Below, one piece after another: positions 10,876 to 22,310 of a DNA stretch of 64,000 nt. The notes below the pieces were generated by a model. It did no database searches. It was not told the DNA's origin and was given only the letters and a program-made list of their open reading frames with translations. The stretch covers positions 123,857 through 187,856 of the forward strand of contig WHSA01000011.1 of assembly GCA_012931725.1 (NCBI GenBank). The letters are read 5' to 3'. Origin of the DNA: Litsea cubeba (Eukaryota > Streptophyta > Magnoliopsida > Laurales > Lauraceae). A program made the translations under genes and the position numbers. The stretch's first letter is position 1, and each line of letters opens with the position of its first letter.

Positions 10876-11746
10876 TGTAGGTGCACAAAAATTCACGGAC
10901 CCGGGAGGGTGGTGTTCTTGCGACTCACTGAGGAGGATGAAGGCTGAGGCTCCCCGTCTCCTCGTTGATGATGGAAGAACCGATGCCTGAGAACCTGGAA
11001 GAGGGAGAAGAAACAGGTCAGAGGACCCTGGCTGTGGGCAGCGCAGGGCTCTCCGATGCCTAAGTCAGTATGAGTACTGGACAGTAGGAGGAGATTTTGG
11101 GGGAGAAGGTGATACCAGCGTGGTTCTCTCGGACGGGAGAGAGAGTCAGCCAGAGAGAGCCCCCCTCCTGTTCTGGTTTTGCCCCTTTTATAGAGGAGGA
11201 GGGGGAGATAGTTGACTTTGGAGAGAGAGGAGGCAGGAGACAATGAGGTGGTTAGCCGTCCCCTCACAGCCCACTCTGGCGTCTGTGGACGCCGATCTGT
11301 CAGGAAGCATGGGCGGCATGGGAGGCTCTGTCTGTCAGAGAGTATAGGCGTGCCCTTGTCTTGTCGCGCGTGCTCTAGCGTGCTTAAGTGTCCAAGGGGG
11401 ACAGCTGTCAACCCCTGCCTGGGCTAGCCCTGGCATCCCGACCGAGGTTGGGGAGCCAAGGTCGGGGATGACCCTGACCTGGCTAGAGACCTCGTGGAGA
11501 TGCCGAAGTGGATATGCCGAAGTGGAGAAACGTGATGCCGAGCTGGGGACGACTTAGCCGAGGTGGAGCTATGTCGAGGTGGAGGAGCTGTGTGAGGGGC
11601 TGAGATGAGCCTTTGGCTGACGTGGGAGCACTTGGCCGAACTGGCGGACGTTGAGACGGGCCTTGCCGAGATGGCCTAGCTGGCGCCGGAGCATGAGATA
11701 GAGCATCCGGCCAGTCATCCGGTGAGTTCGGAAATATCCCCACACA
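10876..11746 (-). mobile_element. Solo LTR, family D, copy 2
   Basis: The 871-bp unit begins TGTAGGTGCA and ends ATATCCCCACACA, with TSD CTTAT at 10871-10875 and 11747-11751. It inserted about 200 bp after the PPR stop codon. Because each family D copy has its own perfect TSD, the two are separate insertions, not the two ends of one element. Divergence from copy 1 is considerable outside the shared blocks. Confidence 0.92.
11184..11193 (-). promoter_or_regulatory. LTR TATA box (family D, copy 2)
   Basis: Minus strand CTATAAAAGG, followed downstream (lower coordinates) by the block conserved between both family D LTRs. Confidence 0.6.
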
Positions 11747-11751
11747 CTTAT

Positions 11752-13074
11752 CATATATTGATTTTTATTTATATATTGAAATGGTTACTTCAAAGCTATT
11801 GATTGTTGCATTTCTCCTAACCCACATGCAATGTGTTTGATAGATGAGTACTTAGTATATGGAAGTAATGTTGATATTTTGTTCATTATTTTTGTCCCAC
11901 AGTATCTTGTTGGTTTTTCTTTAAACAGAAAGTGGTAGTGTTGTCTTAGTTGAATTGATTCATTAATATTTGCTGATTTGGAAACCAAACACAAAGCCCT
12001 AATGATGATATCAGTTTGTACTTTGTAGTGGATGTCTATAACTCTGTTTTTTTTTTTCCTTTTTTTTAATTTATTTTAAACATGGAATCCTTTATGTAAC
12101 ACTCAGATCCTTAGAGCACTCTAGTTGGGTGCTTCTTAACATACATGCCTATGAGGACATAGCTATGAAAATGTGAAGAAGAAAATAAATTTGTGGGTAA
12201 GGGACAAAGATTTGTTCATTAACTCTGTCTATGCAAACATTAACATAAAATTGTAACCCTCTTGCTAATGTCGAACTTGAGTGAATCAACAGAAATCAAA
12301 TAGCACTAAAGATCTCTATTGTGCCAAGAATGAGGCCTAACATCCCACAAGGGGCTACCAACCTCCAACTTGTTCAAAGTTATGCAAGGATAAGTCTGGC
12401 GACATCCAGCTGCTATGGTTTTCTTTGATTTTCCTTTCTTTGTTAGCCTTTTTTTGGAGGCAACCCTGTAAGGCCTCATGCCTTTATTAGTGGGGTTAGT
12501 CACTAATCACTAAGATTTAGGGTGCTTAATTGGGTTTAGTGGCCTAAGCATTAGGATTAGTGGTGTGTGATGCATTAGGTAGTGGGGGTCATGCATATCA
12601 TACTTACTTGGACCCACCTTGGCCCGATGGCCCAAGGGACTCTCATTATGAGTCCATACCCATTTGCCAAGGACTTTCTTGTAAACTCCCTTAGGAACTT
12701 GGCCTTATGTGCAAAATTCCTAAAAGAAAATCCCCTTTTAAACCCTAAAGCCCCATTTACCCATTTCATTTCATTCCTTCTCTTCTCTACAACCTCTCTA
12801 CTCCTTCTCCCCCTATTCCTCCACCAACCAAGATAGGGCTTCCAAGAGTTTCCAATGCTTCGCCCAAGGCTTAAGAGTCTCCCTATCATCTCCTTCATCT
12901 TCCTCCTTTGTCATTCTCATCAATAGGTAAGTAAACCCTCTCTCTAAACTCATGTAGTTTGCTTCTTTCAACACTAGGAGCATGTATTGGTGGTTTAGTG
13001 GGTTTTCCCTTTCATTTTGGCATGTAGGAAGTGGGTTCTTTGCTTGGTTTGAAGTGGGGAGGTTTGAAGAGCAA
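11752..13074. other. Intergenic, possibly a decayed LTR
   Basis: No gene is visible. From about 12580 the sequence changes to a pyrimidine-rich, promoter- or leader-like stretch (AAACCCTAAAG, then CTTCTCTTCTC runs). It is interrupted by the copia insertion and resumes at 20870. It may be part of an older retroelement, but I found no matching second copy. Confidence 0.4.
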
Positions 13075-13079
13075 GGTTT

Positions 13080-14312
13080 TGTTAGATCTCGTGATCACTG
13101 AGAGGGGGGGTGAATCAGTGATCTCTTTTAAACAGGTCCTTGCTAACAACAATTCAAATCAAATCACACAATTGACACCAGATTTTACGTGGTTCACCAA
13201 AAGGCTACGTCCACGGTTCAATCCCGTCCGAACAACAATCCGGTACAGGTCTGAATCTTATTTAGTCGCACCGACGACAAAGAGCACCAACCCTTAAATT
13301 CAGATAGCACCAACTATCTAGGAAGCACCGACTCCCTTAGGTTTCAGATAGCACCAACTATCTAGGAAGCTACAACTCCCTTTACAATTTGTCTGCACCC
13401 ACAGACAGGATCACCAAACCCCAAAACACCAAGCACCAACTTGATGATTACAGCAAAGAAGATAAACTGATCTACAGCCCTTTCCCCTCTACAATTCTCT
13501 CTCTCTCAATCCCTTACAAATAGAAATCTAAAGCATAAAAGAGAGACTTATCTTATGAACGAAAATACCATCTTCATGAGGCTTCAAATTCGTCCACACT
13601 TGCTGTAGAAAGTTGCTCCACAACAGCAAGACACAAGCACCTTCTTCTCCAAGCACTCTTCTCTCCAAACTCTCTCAAACTCTTCTTTCTTTGATGCTTG
13701 TTATTGAAAACGAGATTAGGAGTGTTTATATAGGTTTAGCAACCCCAAAGAGTGTCCAAAATAGGCTAACAATTCGTTTAGAAAGAGTCCCAAACGAATT
13801 ACCAAAAATTCCTAACTTTTAGCAAAAGACTTCTAATTCTGCAATACTTGCTGTCTGTGTGTGCTCGGTCGACCTGCTGGGGACCTCGGTCGACCGGGTG
13901 AACTGGGCGCCTGACGAACTTTAAAAAAGTTGTAAGTTGTCAAATTCTGGAACCGAGCTCGGTCGACATCCTGGAAGCCTCGGTCGACCGCGTGCATGCT
14001 CGGTCGAACGCACCAGGAGCTGGATCGACCGGATGACCTCTGTGTCAAAAAATAACTGTAAGCTCTGATTTTGCACTTTCTTCATGCTCGGTCGACCGGC
14101 CAGGGAGCTCGGTCGACCGGGTACACTGCACCAGGAAAAACTGCTTTTCTTCACTGTTTTCCTTTTTCATTCTTCTTGAGCTCTATCACTTCCACTCTTT
14201 CAACACATGATTGAGACATAGTGTTGACAATAATTCCAATACAATTTGATGCTTGAGACACCAAACACACCAATGCTTCAAGATTCAACTCAATGCATCT
14301 CAAATTCCAACA
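13080..14312 (-). repeat. Copia 3' LTR
   Basis: 1233 bp, TG...CA. It has a minus-strand TATA box (CTATATAAA) at 13725-13733 and an upstream cluster of eight GGTCGACC-type dyads. Confidence 0.95.
13864..14118. repeat. GGTCGACC dyad cluster in the copia U3
   Basis: Eight copies of CTCGGTCGACC (or one- to two-base variants) start at 13864, 13885, 13958, 13979, 13999, 14020, 14087 and 14108. Spacings are 21-73-21-20-21-67-21. The core GGTCGACC is a perfect palindrome. The cluster sits about 130-390 bp upstream of the TATA box in transcription order. The same array is in the 5' LTR at about 20416-20670. Confidence 0.95.
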
Positions 14313-14314
14313 AT

Positions 14315-14325
14315 CTCCCCCTTTG
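14315..14325 (-). promoter_or_regulatory. Copia polypurine tract
   Basis: CAAAGGGGGAG on the minus strand, two bases from the 3' LTR; it primes plus-strand DNA synthesis. A second similar tract occurs about 300 bp further in (around 14624-14635). Confidence 0.85.
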
Positions 14326-14715
14326 GAATTGTTGGCAACACTTGGAACTTCAACACAGACACTTGGAACATGTTGACATCATAGAGCCTTTTTAGAACAA
14401 TAAACTCCCCTTGGAACATGATCTTCTCATTCACTATCTTGATACCAATTTTCATTCCAATCTTCCATCTTCCTCATGCTATCATATTTCCATCTTCTTA
14501 GCATAAGACTAACTTCAACATGCATATAGTCTTTCCTTGCATAATCTTCTCAGCATAACTTGATACCAATCTCCAGATAACCTTCTCAAGATGACATGCA
14601 TATCAACCTTTCCATGCATAATCTTCTCCCCCTTTGACAATAATTCCAAAGGGACCAATCTAGGAGCAAATAAGATATTCAACGAATTCATTGCTCCCCC
14701 TTTCTGGCACATCTC

Positions 14716-17700
14716 CTAAGGTGTAGGAGAATGAGTAACTCCTAACTTCTTTCGGAGATACTCGAAGACTTCCTTTGGCAAAGGTTTTGTGAAGATATCA
14801 GCCACTTGCTCAGTAGTAGGAACGTATTCCAACTTTACCTCACCATCTGCAACTTTATCTTTGAGAAAGTGATAGCGGATTGCAACATGCTTAGTCCTTG
14901 AATGCTGAACTGGATTCTTGGAGATATGAATTGCACTAGTGTTATCACAGAGGATCGGCGTAGGATCTGTTGTTGGAACTCCTAAATCAGAGAGCATTTG
15001 CCGCATCCATAACACTTGCGTACAACAAGTTGCCGCTGCAATATATTCTGCTTCCGCTGTCGAAAGTGAGACGGAGTCTTGCTTCTTGCTGTGCCAAGCT
15101 ACCAATCTATCACCAAGATAGAATGCACCACCACTTGTACTCTTGCGATCATCTACGCAACCAGCCCAATCGGCGTCTGAGTATGCGACAAGAGTAAAGG
15201 ATTTACCTTTAGGATACCATATTCCAAGCTCCATAGTACCTTTTAGATATCGAAATATCCTTTTCACTGCTGTAAGGTGCGTCTCAGATGGTGATGCTTG
15301 AAATCGAGCCACCATACATACTGCTTGTAGAAGATCTGGTCTTGTAGCAGTCAAGTAAAGCAAGCTTCCTATCATAGAACGATAGGTGGTGTGATCAACG
15401 GACGAAGCCTTATCATCTTTGCTAAGTTTCGTGTTCGTTGTCATTGGCGTGCTCACGGGCTTGCTGTCTTCCATGTTAAAACGCTTCAGCATTTCCTTTA
15501 TATATTTCATCTGAGATATAAAAATACCATTTTTCAGCTGCTGAACTTGTAATCCTAGGAAGAACTTTAGCTCTCCAAGCATAGACATCTCAAATTCTTT
15601 CGTCATATCTTCAGCAAAAATCCTGCACATATTCTCATCATTGCCTCCAAATATTATGTCATCAACATAAACAATAACCACCAGCTGTTTGCTTGAATCA
15701 GATTTGACATACAAATTGCTATCAACTAGTCCTTTTCCAAAACCAATCTTGCGAAGATAAAGATCCAGCCTTGCATACCATGCCCTTGGCGCCTGTTTCA
15801 GTCCATATAGAGCCTTCTTCAGCTTGCAAACTAAGTCTGAATTTTTGCTAATTAGAAAGCCATCAGGTTGCTCAATGTAGACCTCTTCTTCAAGTAAACC
15901 ATTCAAGAAAGCTGACTTAACATCCATCTGAAATACCTTGAAGGTTTTATAGGCAGCCAATGCAAGAAACATACGAATGGCTTCCAGACGAGCCACCGGT
16001 GCAAAGGTCTCTTCAAAATCTATGCCTTCAACTTGTGCATAGCCTTTACAAACCAACCTTGCCTTGTTTCGTATGACCTGACCATCTTCATTCAGCTTGT
16101 TCCGAAAGACCCATTTTGTACCAATCACATTCTTATCAGTAGGTCTAGGGACTAGTTCCCATGTGGAGTTTTTCTCAATCTGCTCCAACTCCTCATGCAT
16201 AGCTTTTAACCAGCTTTCATCTAGACTAGCTTCAGCTACTGTCTTGGGCTCAATGGTGGACACAAGTGAGTAATTGCTAACTACACTTTGTCTAGTTTTT
16301 ACACCGGCCTCAGGATCTCCAATGATTTGATCCTTAGGGTGTTGCTCTACCCAAGAACTTTTCTTTCTAGGAGAAGTATCCTCTGAATCATCTTTTGCCT
16401 TTTCAGAATCAGGTTCAGCCACTTCATCATCAATCTCACTCGAGTCCTCATACACTGGACTGTCATTATGAGTTACCTTCTTTGACTCATGGTTTTCATC
16501 AATTCTAACATCAGCACTTTCAATAATTTTTCTGGTCCTTTTGTTAAGGCATCTGTAAGCTTTACTAGAGGATGAGTAACCCAGAAAAATACCTTCATCG
16601 GCTCTTTCTGCAAATTTGCCCGGATTTTGTTCGAGCCGCTTGATGTAACACTTGCTACCGAAGACTCTGAAGTGCTTGACTGTAGCTTTTCTTCCAAACC
16701 ATAGCTCATAAGGTGTTTTATCTTCATGTGGCCTGATCAAGCAACGATTCTGAATATAAACAGCCGTATGAATCGCCTCTTTCCAATACTTATCAGCTAT
16801 CTTACTTTCAACCAGCATGGTGCGTGCCATTTCTTGCACAGTGCGGTTCTTGCGCTCAACAACTCCATTCTGCTGTGGAGTTCTAGGGGCTGAGTATTGT
16901 CTTTGGATGCCATGATGTTCACAATACTTAGTGAATTCATCAGATGTGAATTCGCCTCCACGATCAGACCTTAGCGTCTTGATCTGCTTCCCTAGCATGT
17001 TTTCAACCTGTGCTTTAAACACTTTGAACCGATCAAGTGCTTGATGTTTATGCTTAAGAAATAATACCCATGTCATGCGAGTAAAATCATCAATGCAAAG
17101 CATAAAGTACTTATCTCCATTGGTGCTTTGAGTCCGCATCGGTCCACAGAGATCAGTGTGTACCAGCTCAAGAGGTTTCTTCGTATGATGCTCCTTCGTC
17201 TTGAACATTACCCTCGTTTGCTTTCCCTTTTGACAAGAGTCACAAATGGGGTTTGAAGGCTTTTCAACTGTAGCCATACCTCTAACAGCCTTTAAATTGC
17301 AAATCTTTGACATGTTGCCAAAGTTTAGATGCCCAAGGCGTTTGTGCCACAACCAACTCTCTTCTGACCGACTCAATAAGCATGTCTTTTCAGCTCCATC
17401 TGACAAGGTGTAAAGATTTCCAGCTGTCCTTAACCCAGTAGCCACTGTTTTGCCGTTGCTACTCTTCTTGATAGCAAACCCATTCTTTGTAAAAACAATT
17501 TCGTGGCCCTTATCACAGATCTGGCTCACACTCAACAGATTGTGTCTCAATCCAGACACATATAAGACCTCTTCAGATCTGATCTTGTTTGCCATCAGCT
17601 GAACAACACCTTTTCCAACAATTTTGGCACCATCATTGTTACCAAACTTTACCGAACCACCTTCATAGTGCTGTAACTTGATGAATTTTTCTTTATCACC

Positions 17701-19575
17701 AGTCATATGACTCGAACAGCCACTATCAAGGACCCATGGTGCTGTCTTCTTTTGTGCATTGAAAGCGGTTTGCACAATGAGAGATTTCTTGCCTTTTTCT
17801 GCACTTTTCTTTGCCCTCCAAGTTTTGACTAACTTGGGTTTCTTTTCAACCTGAATTGGTTTAGCAGTAGGCAGCCTACAATCCCTAGCCATGTGTCCAA
17901 AATTATGACACTTGTAGCACTCAATATTGTGGCTATTTAGGATTGAGAAAGGGTTCCTTCTCACAACTGGGCTGTTTCTCACATAGAATTTACAATCTGC
18001 CCTTCTATGTCCATACCTATTGCAATGATAACAATAGCCATAAAATTTGTATCTTTTATATGGCTGGTTAGGCTTCATGTCCTTTCTCACTTGAATGGGC
18101 TCTTTTCTAGGCAGTGTGGGCTTCACAGAATTGGAAGGTGTAGTAACTTGCTTTACAAACACCGTCTCTACAGAAGGTGTAACCTTAGAAGATTCTCCAT
18201 TCTCAAATCCTATTCCAAATCTGAAGTGAGGGGGTCTTTGAACTTTCAAAATTTCATTCAGCTTCAATGTACCATTGATAGCTTGAAACTCCTTGAGCTT
18301 TTGTTTCATTTGCATATTTTCAGTCCTTGCTCCAAGGATTTCATTCTCAAGTTTCATCACTTCCTCAGTTTTGGTACAGATTTGTATTTCTAGGACATCT
18401 ACCATTCTTTTATACTCTTCTAATTCAGTTTTCAAAGCAATAACTGAAATTTCAGATTCATGAAGAAGTTTCAGATTTTTCTTACTTGATCTTCGCTCCT
18501 TGTTAAGCTCCTCAAGTGCAGCAATGAGCTCTTCTTCAAGATTCACTTCAGCCTCCTCTTCGTTTTCCAGCTCTTGCTCATCGTCTTCTTCAATAGTAAC
18601 CATGAAGAGTGCTTCAGTCGCCTCGACTGATTCATCATCGTCCGAAGATTCAGACGTGCTGTCATTATGCTGACTGATGAAGCTCTTTGCTTTGCCCTTC
18701 TTTCTGAAATTCTTCTTCCATTTACTCTTATCAACATAAGAGTCATTATCATTGTCTTCTTTCAGCGGGCACTTCGCAGCAAAGTGGCCAACACCGCCAC
18801 AATTGAAGCATTTAAAGGGTAGCTTCCCTTTATACTTGCCATTGCTTCCTTTCTTCAGCCTTCTAATAAATTGAGCCTCAAGCTCATCATCATCAGAATC
18901 ATGACCAGCAATCTCTTTTGCCTTTTTCTGAACTTTGAAGGCCGCTTCTCTATCCGATGAAGACGTCTTACCTATGCGCATCTCATAGGCAGTGAGAGAA
19001 CCATGCAGCTCATCCATTGAAAACTCGTTCAGATCTTTGGCTTCTTCTATGGCTGAGACTTTAGAATCAAACCGGGGAAGGAGAGATCTTAGAACCTTTT
19101 TGACGATGACTGGTTCTTTAATCTCCTCTCCTAGTCCACGAATGTCATTCGTGACTTCATTCACCCGTTGCATGTAAGAATCAACATTCTCGCTATCCTC
19201 CATGCGAAGAGACTCAAATTGGGAGCGATGAGTTTGCAATTTCGCTTCTTTGATCTTCTCATCTCCTTCATGGATGCTTTTCAGCTTATCCCAGATTTCC
19301 TTGGCTGTCTTGCATGCTATAACTTTGATCAGCTCGCTGTCAACAAGGCCGCTAAAGAGTGCATTCTGCGCCTTAGAGTCGTTGTCTGCTAACTTCTTCG
19401 TTGCAGCATCAGTGGGTACAATGGCAGAATTGTAACCGACTCTGACAGTCTCCCAGACGTCATAGCCAAGAGATTTGATGAAGGCCTGCATTCTAATCTT
19501 CCAAAAGGTGTAATTAGAACCATCAAACAACGGTGCTTTCATATTCGCTGTGCTGGTTGCCATGTGATTTGACAA
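14716..19575 (-). CDS. Copia gag-pol polyprotein, 1619 aa, intact
   Basis: One uninterrupted frame with the usual copia order. The gag N-terminus (LFDGSNYTFWKIRMQAF, residues ~14-30) leads to a CCHC knuckle CFNCGGVGHFAAKC (~256), an acidic and coiled-coil stretch (~320-440), and two more knuckles CYHCNRYGHRRADC (~515) and CYKCHNFGHMARDC (~555). Then come the aspartic protease WVLDSGCSSH (~618), the GAG-pre-integrase HKRLGHL, the integrase DDE core (HTDLCGP ~807, SDRGGEF, NGVVERKNR), the reverse transcriptase with YVDDIIFG (~1300), and RNase H with YSDADWAG (~1467). Copia usually has one or two knuckles, so three is uncommon. No stop or shift is seen. The lineage within copia is not assigned. 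Confidence 0.96.
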   Translation of the reverse strand: MSNHMATSTANMKAPLFDGSNYTFWKIRMQAFIKSLGYDVWETVRVGYNSAIVPTDAATKKLADNDSKAQNALFSGLVDSELIKVIACKTAKEIWDKLKSIHEGDEKIKEAKLQTHRSQFESLRMEDSENVDSYMQRVNEVTNDIRGLGEEIKEPVIVKKVLRSLLPRFDSKVSAIEEAKDLNEFSMDELHGSLTAYEMRIGKTSSSDREAAFKVQKKAKEIAGHDSDDDELEAQFIRRLKKGSNGKYKGKLPFKCFNCGGVGHFAAKCPLKEDNDNDSYVDKSKWKKNFRKKGKAKSFISQHNDSTSESSDDDESVEATEALFMVTIEEDDEQELENEEEAEVNLEEELIAALEELNKERRSSKKNLKLLHESEISVIALKTELEEYKRMVDVLEIQICTKTEEVMKLENEILGARTENMQMKQKLKEFQAINGTLKLNEILKVQRPPHFRFGIGFENGESSKVTPSVETVFVKQVTTPSNSVKPTLPRKEPIQVRKDMKPNQPYKRYKFYGYCYHCNRYGHRRADCKFYVRNSPVVRRNPFSILNSHNIECYKCHNFGHMARDCRLPTAKPIQVEKKPKLVKTWRAKKSAEKGKKSLIVQTAFNAQKKTAPWVLDSGCSSHMTGDKEKFIKLQHYEGGSVKFGNNDGAKIVGKGVVQLMANKIRSEEVLYVSGLRHNLLSVSQICDKGHEIVFTKNGFAIKKSSNGKTVATGLRTAGNLYTLSDGAEKTCLLSRSEESWLWHKRLGHLNFGNMSKICNLKAVRGMATVEKPSNPICDSCQKGKQTRVMFKTKEHHTKKPLELVHTDLCGPMRTQSTNGDKYFMLCIDDFTRMTWVLFLKHKHQALDRFKVFKAQVENMLGKQIKTLRSDRGGEFTSDEFTKYCEHHGIQRQYSAPRTPQQNGVVERKNRTVQEMARTMLVESKIADKYWKEAIHTAVYIQNRCLIRPHEDKTPYELWFGRKATVKHFRVFGSKCYIKRLEQNPGKFAERADEGIFLGYSSSSKAYRCLNKRTRKIIESADVRIDENHESKKVTHNDSPVYEDSSEIDDEVAEPDSEKAKDDSEDTSPRKKSSWVEQHPKDQIIGDPEAGVKTRQSVVSNYSLVSTIEPKTVAEASLDESWLKAMHEELEQIEKNSTWELVPRPTDKNVIGTKWVFRNKLNEDGQVIRNKARLVCKGYAQVEGIDFEETFAPVARLEAIRMFLALAAYKTFKVFQMDVKSAFLNGLLEEEVYIEQPDGFLISKNSDLVCKLKKALYGLKQAPRAWYARLDLYLRKIGFGKGLVDSNLYVKSDSSKQLVVIVYVDDIIFGGNDENMCRIFAEDMTKEFEMSMLGELKFFLGLQVQQLKNGIFISQMKYIKEMLKRFNMEDSKPVSTPMTTNTKLSKDDKASSVDHTTYRSMIGSLLYLTATRPDLLQAVCMVARFQASPSETHLTAVKRIFRYLKGTMELGIWYPKGKSFTLVAYSDADWAGCVDDRKSTSGGAFYLGDRLVAWHSKKQDSVSLSTAEAEYIAAATCCTQVLWMRQMLSDLGVPTTDPTPILCDNTSAIHISKNPVQHSRTKHVAIRYHFLKDKVADGEVKLEYVPTTEQVADIFTKPLPKEVFEYLRKKLGVTHSPTP

Positions 19576-19617
19576 AGATCACCCTTAGCGTGTTAAGCTT
19601 ATCAAGGGAAACCTTAT

Positions 19618-19629
19618 GCTCTGATACCA
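19618..19629 (-). promoter_or_regulatory. Copia primer binding site (tRNA-iMet)
   Basis: TGGTATCAGAGC on the minus strand, two bases inside the 5' LTR. This is the standard complement to the 3' end of plant initiator methionine tRNA. Confidence 0.95.
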
Positions 19630-19631
19630 AT

Positions 19632-20864
19632 TGTTAGATCTCGTGATCACTGAGAGGGGGGGTGAATCAGTGATCTCTTTTAAACAGGTCCTTGCTAACA
19701 ACAATTCAAATCAAATCACACAATTGACACCAGATTTTACGTGGTTCACCAAAAGGCTACGTCCACGGTTCAATCCCGTCCGAACAACAATCCGGTACAG
19801 GTCTGAATCTTATTTAGTCGCACCGACGACAAAGAGCACCAACCCTTAAATTCAGATAGCACCAACTATCTAGGAAGCACCGACTCCCTTAGGTTTCAGA
19901 TAGCACCAACTATCTAGGAAGCTACAACTCCCTTTACAATTTGTCTGCACCCACAGACAGGATCACCAAACCCCAAAACACCAAGCACCAACTTGATGAT
20001 TACAGCAAAGAAGATAAACTGATCTACAGCCCTTTCCCCTCTACAATTCTCTCTCTCTCAATCCCTTACAAATAGAAATCTAAAGCATAAAAGAGAGACT
20101 TATCTTATGAACGAAAATACCATCTTCATGAGGCTTCAAATTCGTCCACACTTGCTGTAGAAAGTTGCTCCACAACAGCAAGACACAAGCACCTTCTTCT
20201 CCAAGCACTCTTCTCTCCAAAACTCTCTCAAACTCTTCTTTCTTTGATGCTTGTTATTGAAAACGAGATTAGGAGTGTTTATATAGGTTTTAGCAACCCC
20301 AAAGAGTGTCCAAAATAGGCTACAATTCGTTTAGAAAGAGTCCCAAACGAATTACCAAAAATTCCTAACTTTTAGCAAAAGACTTCTAATTCTGCAATAC
20401 TTGCTGTCTGTGTGTGCTCGGTCGACCTGCTGGGGACCTCGGTCGACCGGGTGAACTGGGCGCCTGACGAACTTTAAAAAGTTGTAAGTTGTCAAATTCT
20501 GGAACCGAGCTCGGTCGACATCCTGGAAGCCTCGGTCGACCGCGTGCATGCTCGGTCGAACGCACCAGGAGCTGGATCGACCGGATGACCTCTGTGTCAA
20601 AAAATAACTGTAAGCTCTGATTTTGCACTTTCTTCATGCTCGGTCGACCGGCCAGGGAGCTCGGTCGACCGGGTACACTGCACCAGGAAAAACTGCTTTT
20701 CTTCACTGTTTTCCTTTTTCATTCTTCTTGAGCTCTATCACTTCCACTCTTTCAACACATGATTGAGACATAGTGTTGACAATAATTCCAATACAATTTG
20801 ATGCTTGAGACACCAAACACACCAATGCTTCAAGATTCAACTCAATGCATCTCAAATTCCAACA
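19632..20864 (-). repeat. Copia 5' LTR
   Basis: 1233 bp and almost identical to the 3' LTR. It carries the same dyad cluster. Confidence 0.95.
20278..20286 (-). promoter_or_regulatory. Copia 5' LTR TATA box
   Basis: Minus strand CTATATAAA, the likely promoter for the genomic RNA. Confidence 0.7.
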
Positions 20865-20869
20865 GGTTT

Positions 20870-22150
20870 GAGGTAACCCTAGACTCTAAGAAAGGGGTTT
20901 TTGCTCAACTAAGCCAAAGACAAGTATATAGACATGATTAATGGTGTATGCATGTTTATTTGGTTGATTCTAATGCTTTAAATGTGCTAACCTTCTCTAT
21001 CATGTGCATTTATGATATTTGGGTTGGTGGGTGTGAATTTAAAATGCATTAATGGTGGATAGTTACATAAAACAAGATGGATAGAGATATTTGATTTATG
21101 CCATTGTAGTTATACTCCTCTCTTGTTAAGTTTCATTGACTAACTCATTAGTTTATTACTATTTGATAGATATGTAGTTGCTTAAATTTGGATTTCATTT
21201 TATCATCGTTATATCAAGTTATAAGCAATATATAATGAAGAGTGGATTGACATAAAACTGGATACCATTCTTTGGACCAATGCCCTCTATTTGTAACACT
21301 ACTATAACCATCAATCTAGGACTTTTAAATTACAAGTCATTAATAATGCACAAGTCACCAATATATATGGGACCGTTGACTTATATGAGTAAAAAATATG
21401 AGACTAACACATTAAGCATGTTGATTATAAGAATAATTTATAACACCCATTAGTACTAGCATTACAACTGTCAACGAGGTGTAGCTATTACATGTTGGTT
21501 ACTGTTAAATGATAGCAGTCACTACTAAGACATGAGTGCAATGGGATAATAGTGCCCATATAGGACTATAACTTAATATCAGTCACTAATAAATGATTGA
21601 CCACTATTTTATATTATTTCAACTAGTGGAATCTATGCCATTACAATGACCCTTAACAGTATACGGTACTAACAAAGCCCATCACCAATAAACTATTGAC
21701 CTAGCATTGTAGAACACACTTCCCAGAATTTTGGATTCTCGGGAATGGGACCCTTTGCCCTTGAAATCTAGACCTTAGCCCCACTAGGCCTATGAATACG
21801 AATTGACTCTCTAGCAAGGGGGTGTGTAGGCTTAGCATCTCCTTGTGGATTGTATGGTAACACATGAGGGACCCATATTGGGCTATGTGGGTGGCGTAGT
21901 TGGTTCTTAGGGTGCCAACAACTTCAGAAGCGCCAAATGATTACAGAAGGCATCCCGGACCCGCGTAACCATCATGATAAACAACATGGGCCCTACATGT
22001 GATGTTTGACCTTAGCTTTATCTTGGTTAGTACATACTCCTCTTGGCCCTTTACCATATGGTCCGGTTAGGTTAAGGTTAGCTTAGGACTCCCCATGTAT
22101 ATTACATGATTGGTGTATACACCCACTTATTTCGTTAGTTTATTACCCAT
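20870..22150. other. Intergenic, continuation of the copia target
   Basis: AT-rich to about 21700, then a mixed segment with CCCGGACCCGCGTAACC. No coding sequence is recognised. It may be the rest of the older element entered at about 12.6 kb. Confidence 0.4.
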
Positions 22151-22194
22151 ACTTTTATGCTCACTTGGTGGTTTCCAAGGATGCAAATAGCGGC

Positions 22195-22310
22195 TACTGT
22201 GAAGCGTAGCGGCCAATATATCGGCCGTAGCAGTGGACACCGCCATGCTACGGCCGTCGCAATCGTGGCGGCTTGCGTGGCGGCCACTACGGGCCGCTAC
22301 GAAGCGCTGG
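22195..22310. repeat. GC-rich cluster of GTAGCGGCC / GGCCGCTAC words
   Basis: Within AT-rich DNA, about 115 bp carry repeated GTAGCGG, GGCCGTAGC, GTGGCGGCC and GGCCGCTAC in both orientations. A TATA-like TTATAAAACC and a pyrimidine-rich leader-like stretch follow. This resembles a transposon subterminal or promoter region. The family is unknown. Confidence 0.55.

Larger units (their letters stand above)
13080..20864 (-). mobile_element. Complete Ty1/copia LTR retrotransposon
   Basis: Two 1233-bp LTRs (13080-14312 and 19632-20864) run from TGTTAGATC to AATTCCAACA and bound a 5.3-kb interior. The 5-bp TSD GGTTT is perfect (13075-13079 and 20865-20869). The 5' LTR is the right one. The primer binding site TGGTATCAGAGC, matching initiator-Met tRNA, lies at 19618-19629 and the polypurine tract CAAAGGGGGAG at 14315-14325. 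The LTRs differ by only a handful of single-base indels, so the insertion is recent. All parts needed for transposition seem present. Confidence 0.97.

Noticed and set aside
8145..11746. Family D copies as the two LTRs of one element carrying a PPR gene
   Set aside because: Each copy has its own perfect 5-bp TSD (AAACC and CTTAT), so they are separate solo LTRs.
13833..14154. Ser/Arg/Pro-rich frames over the copia dyad cluster, and the similar ones at 20352-20706
   Set aside because: They arise from repeating CTCGGTCGACC words in the LTR and have no coding character.
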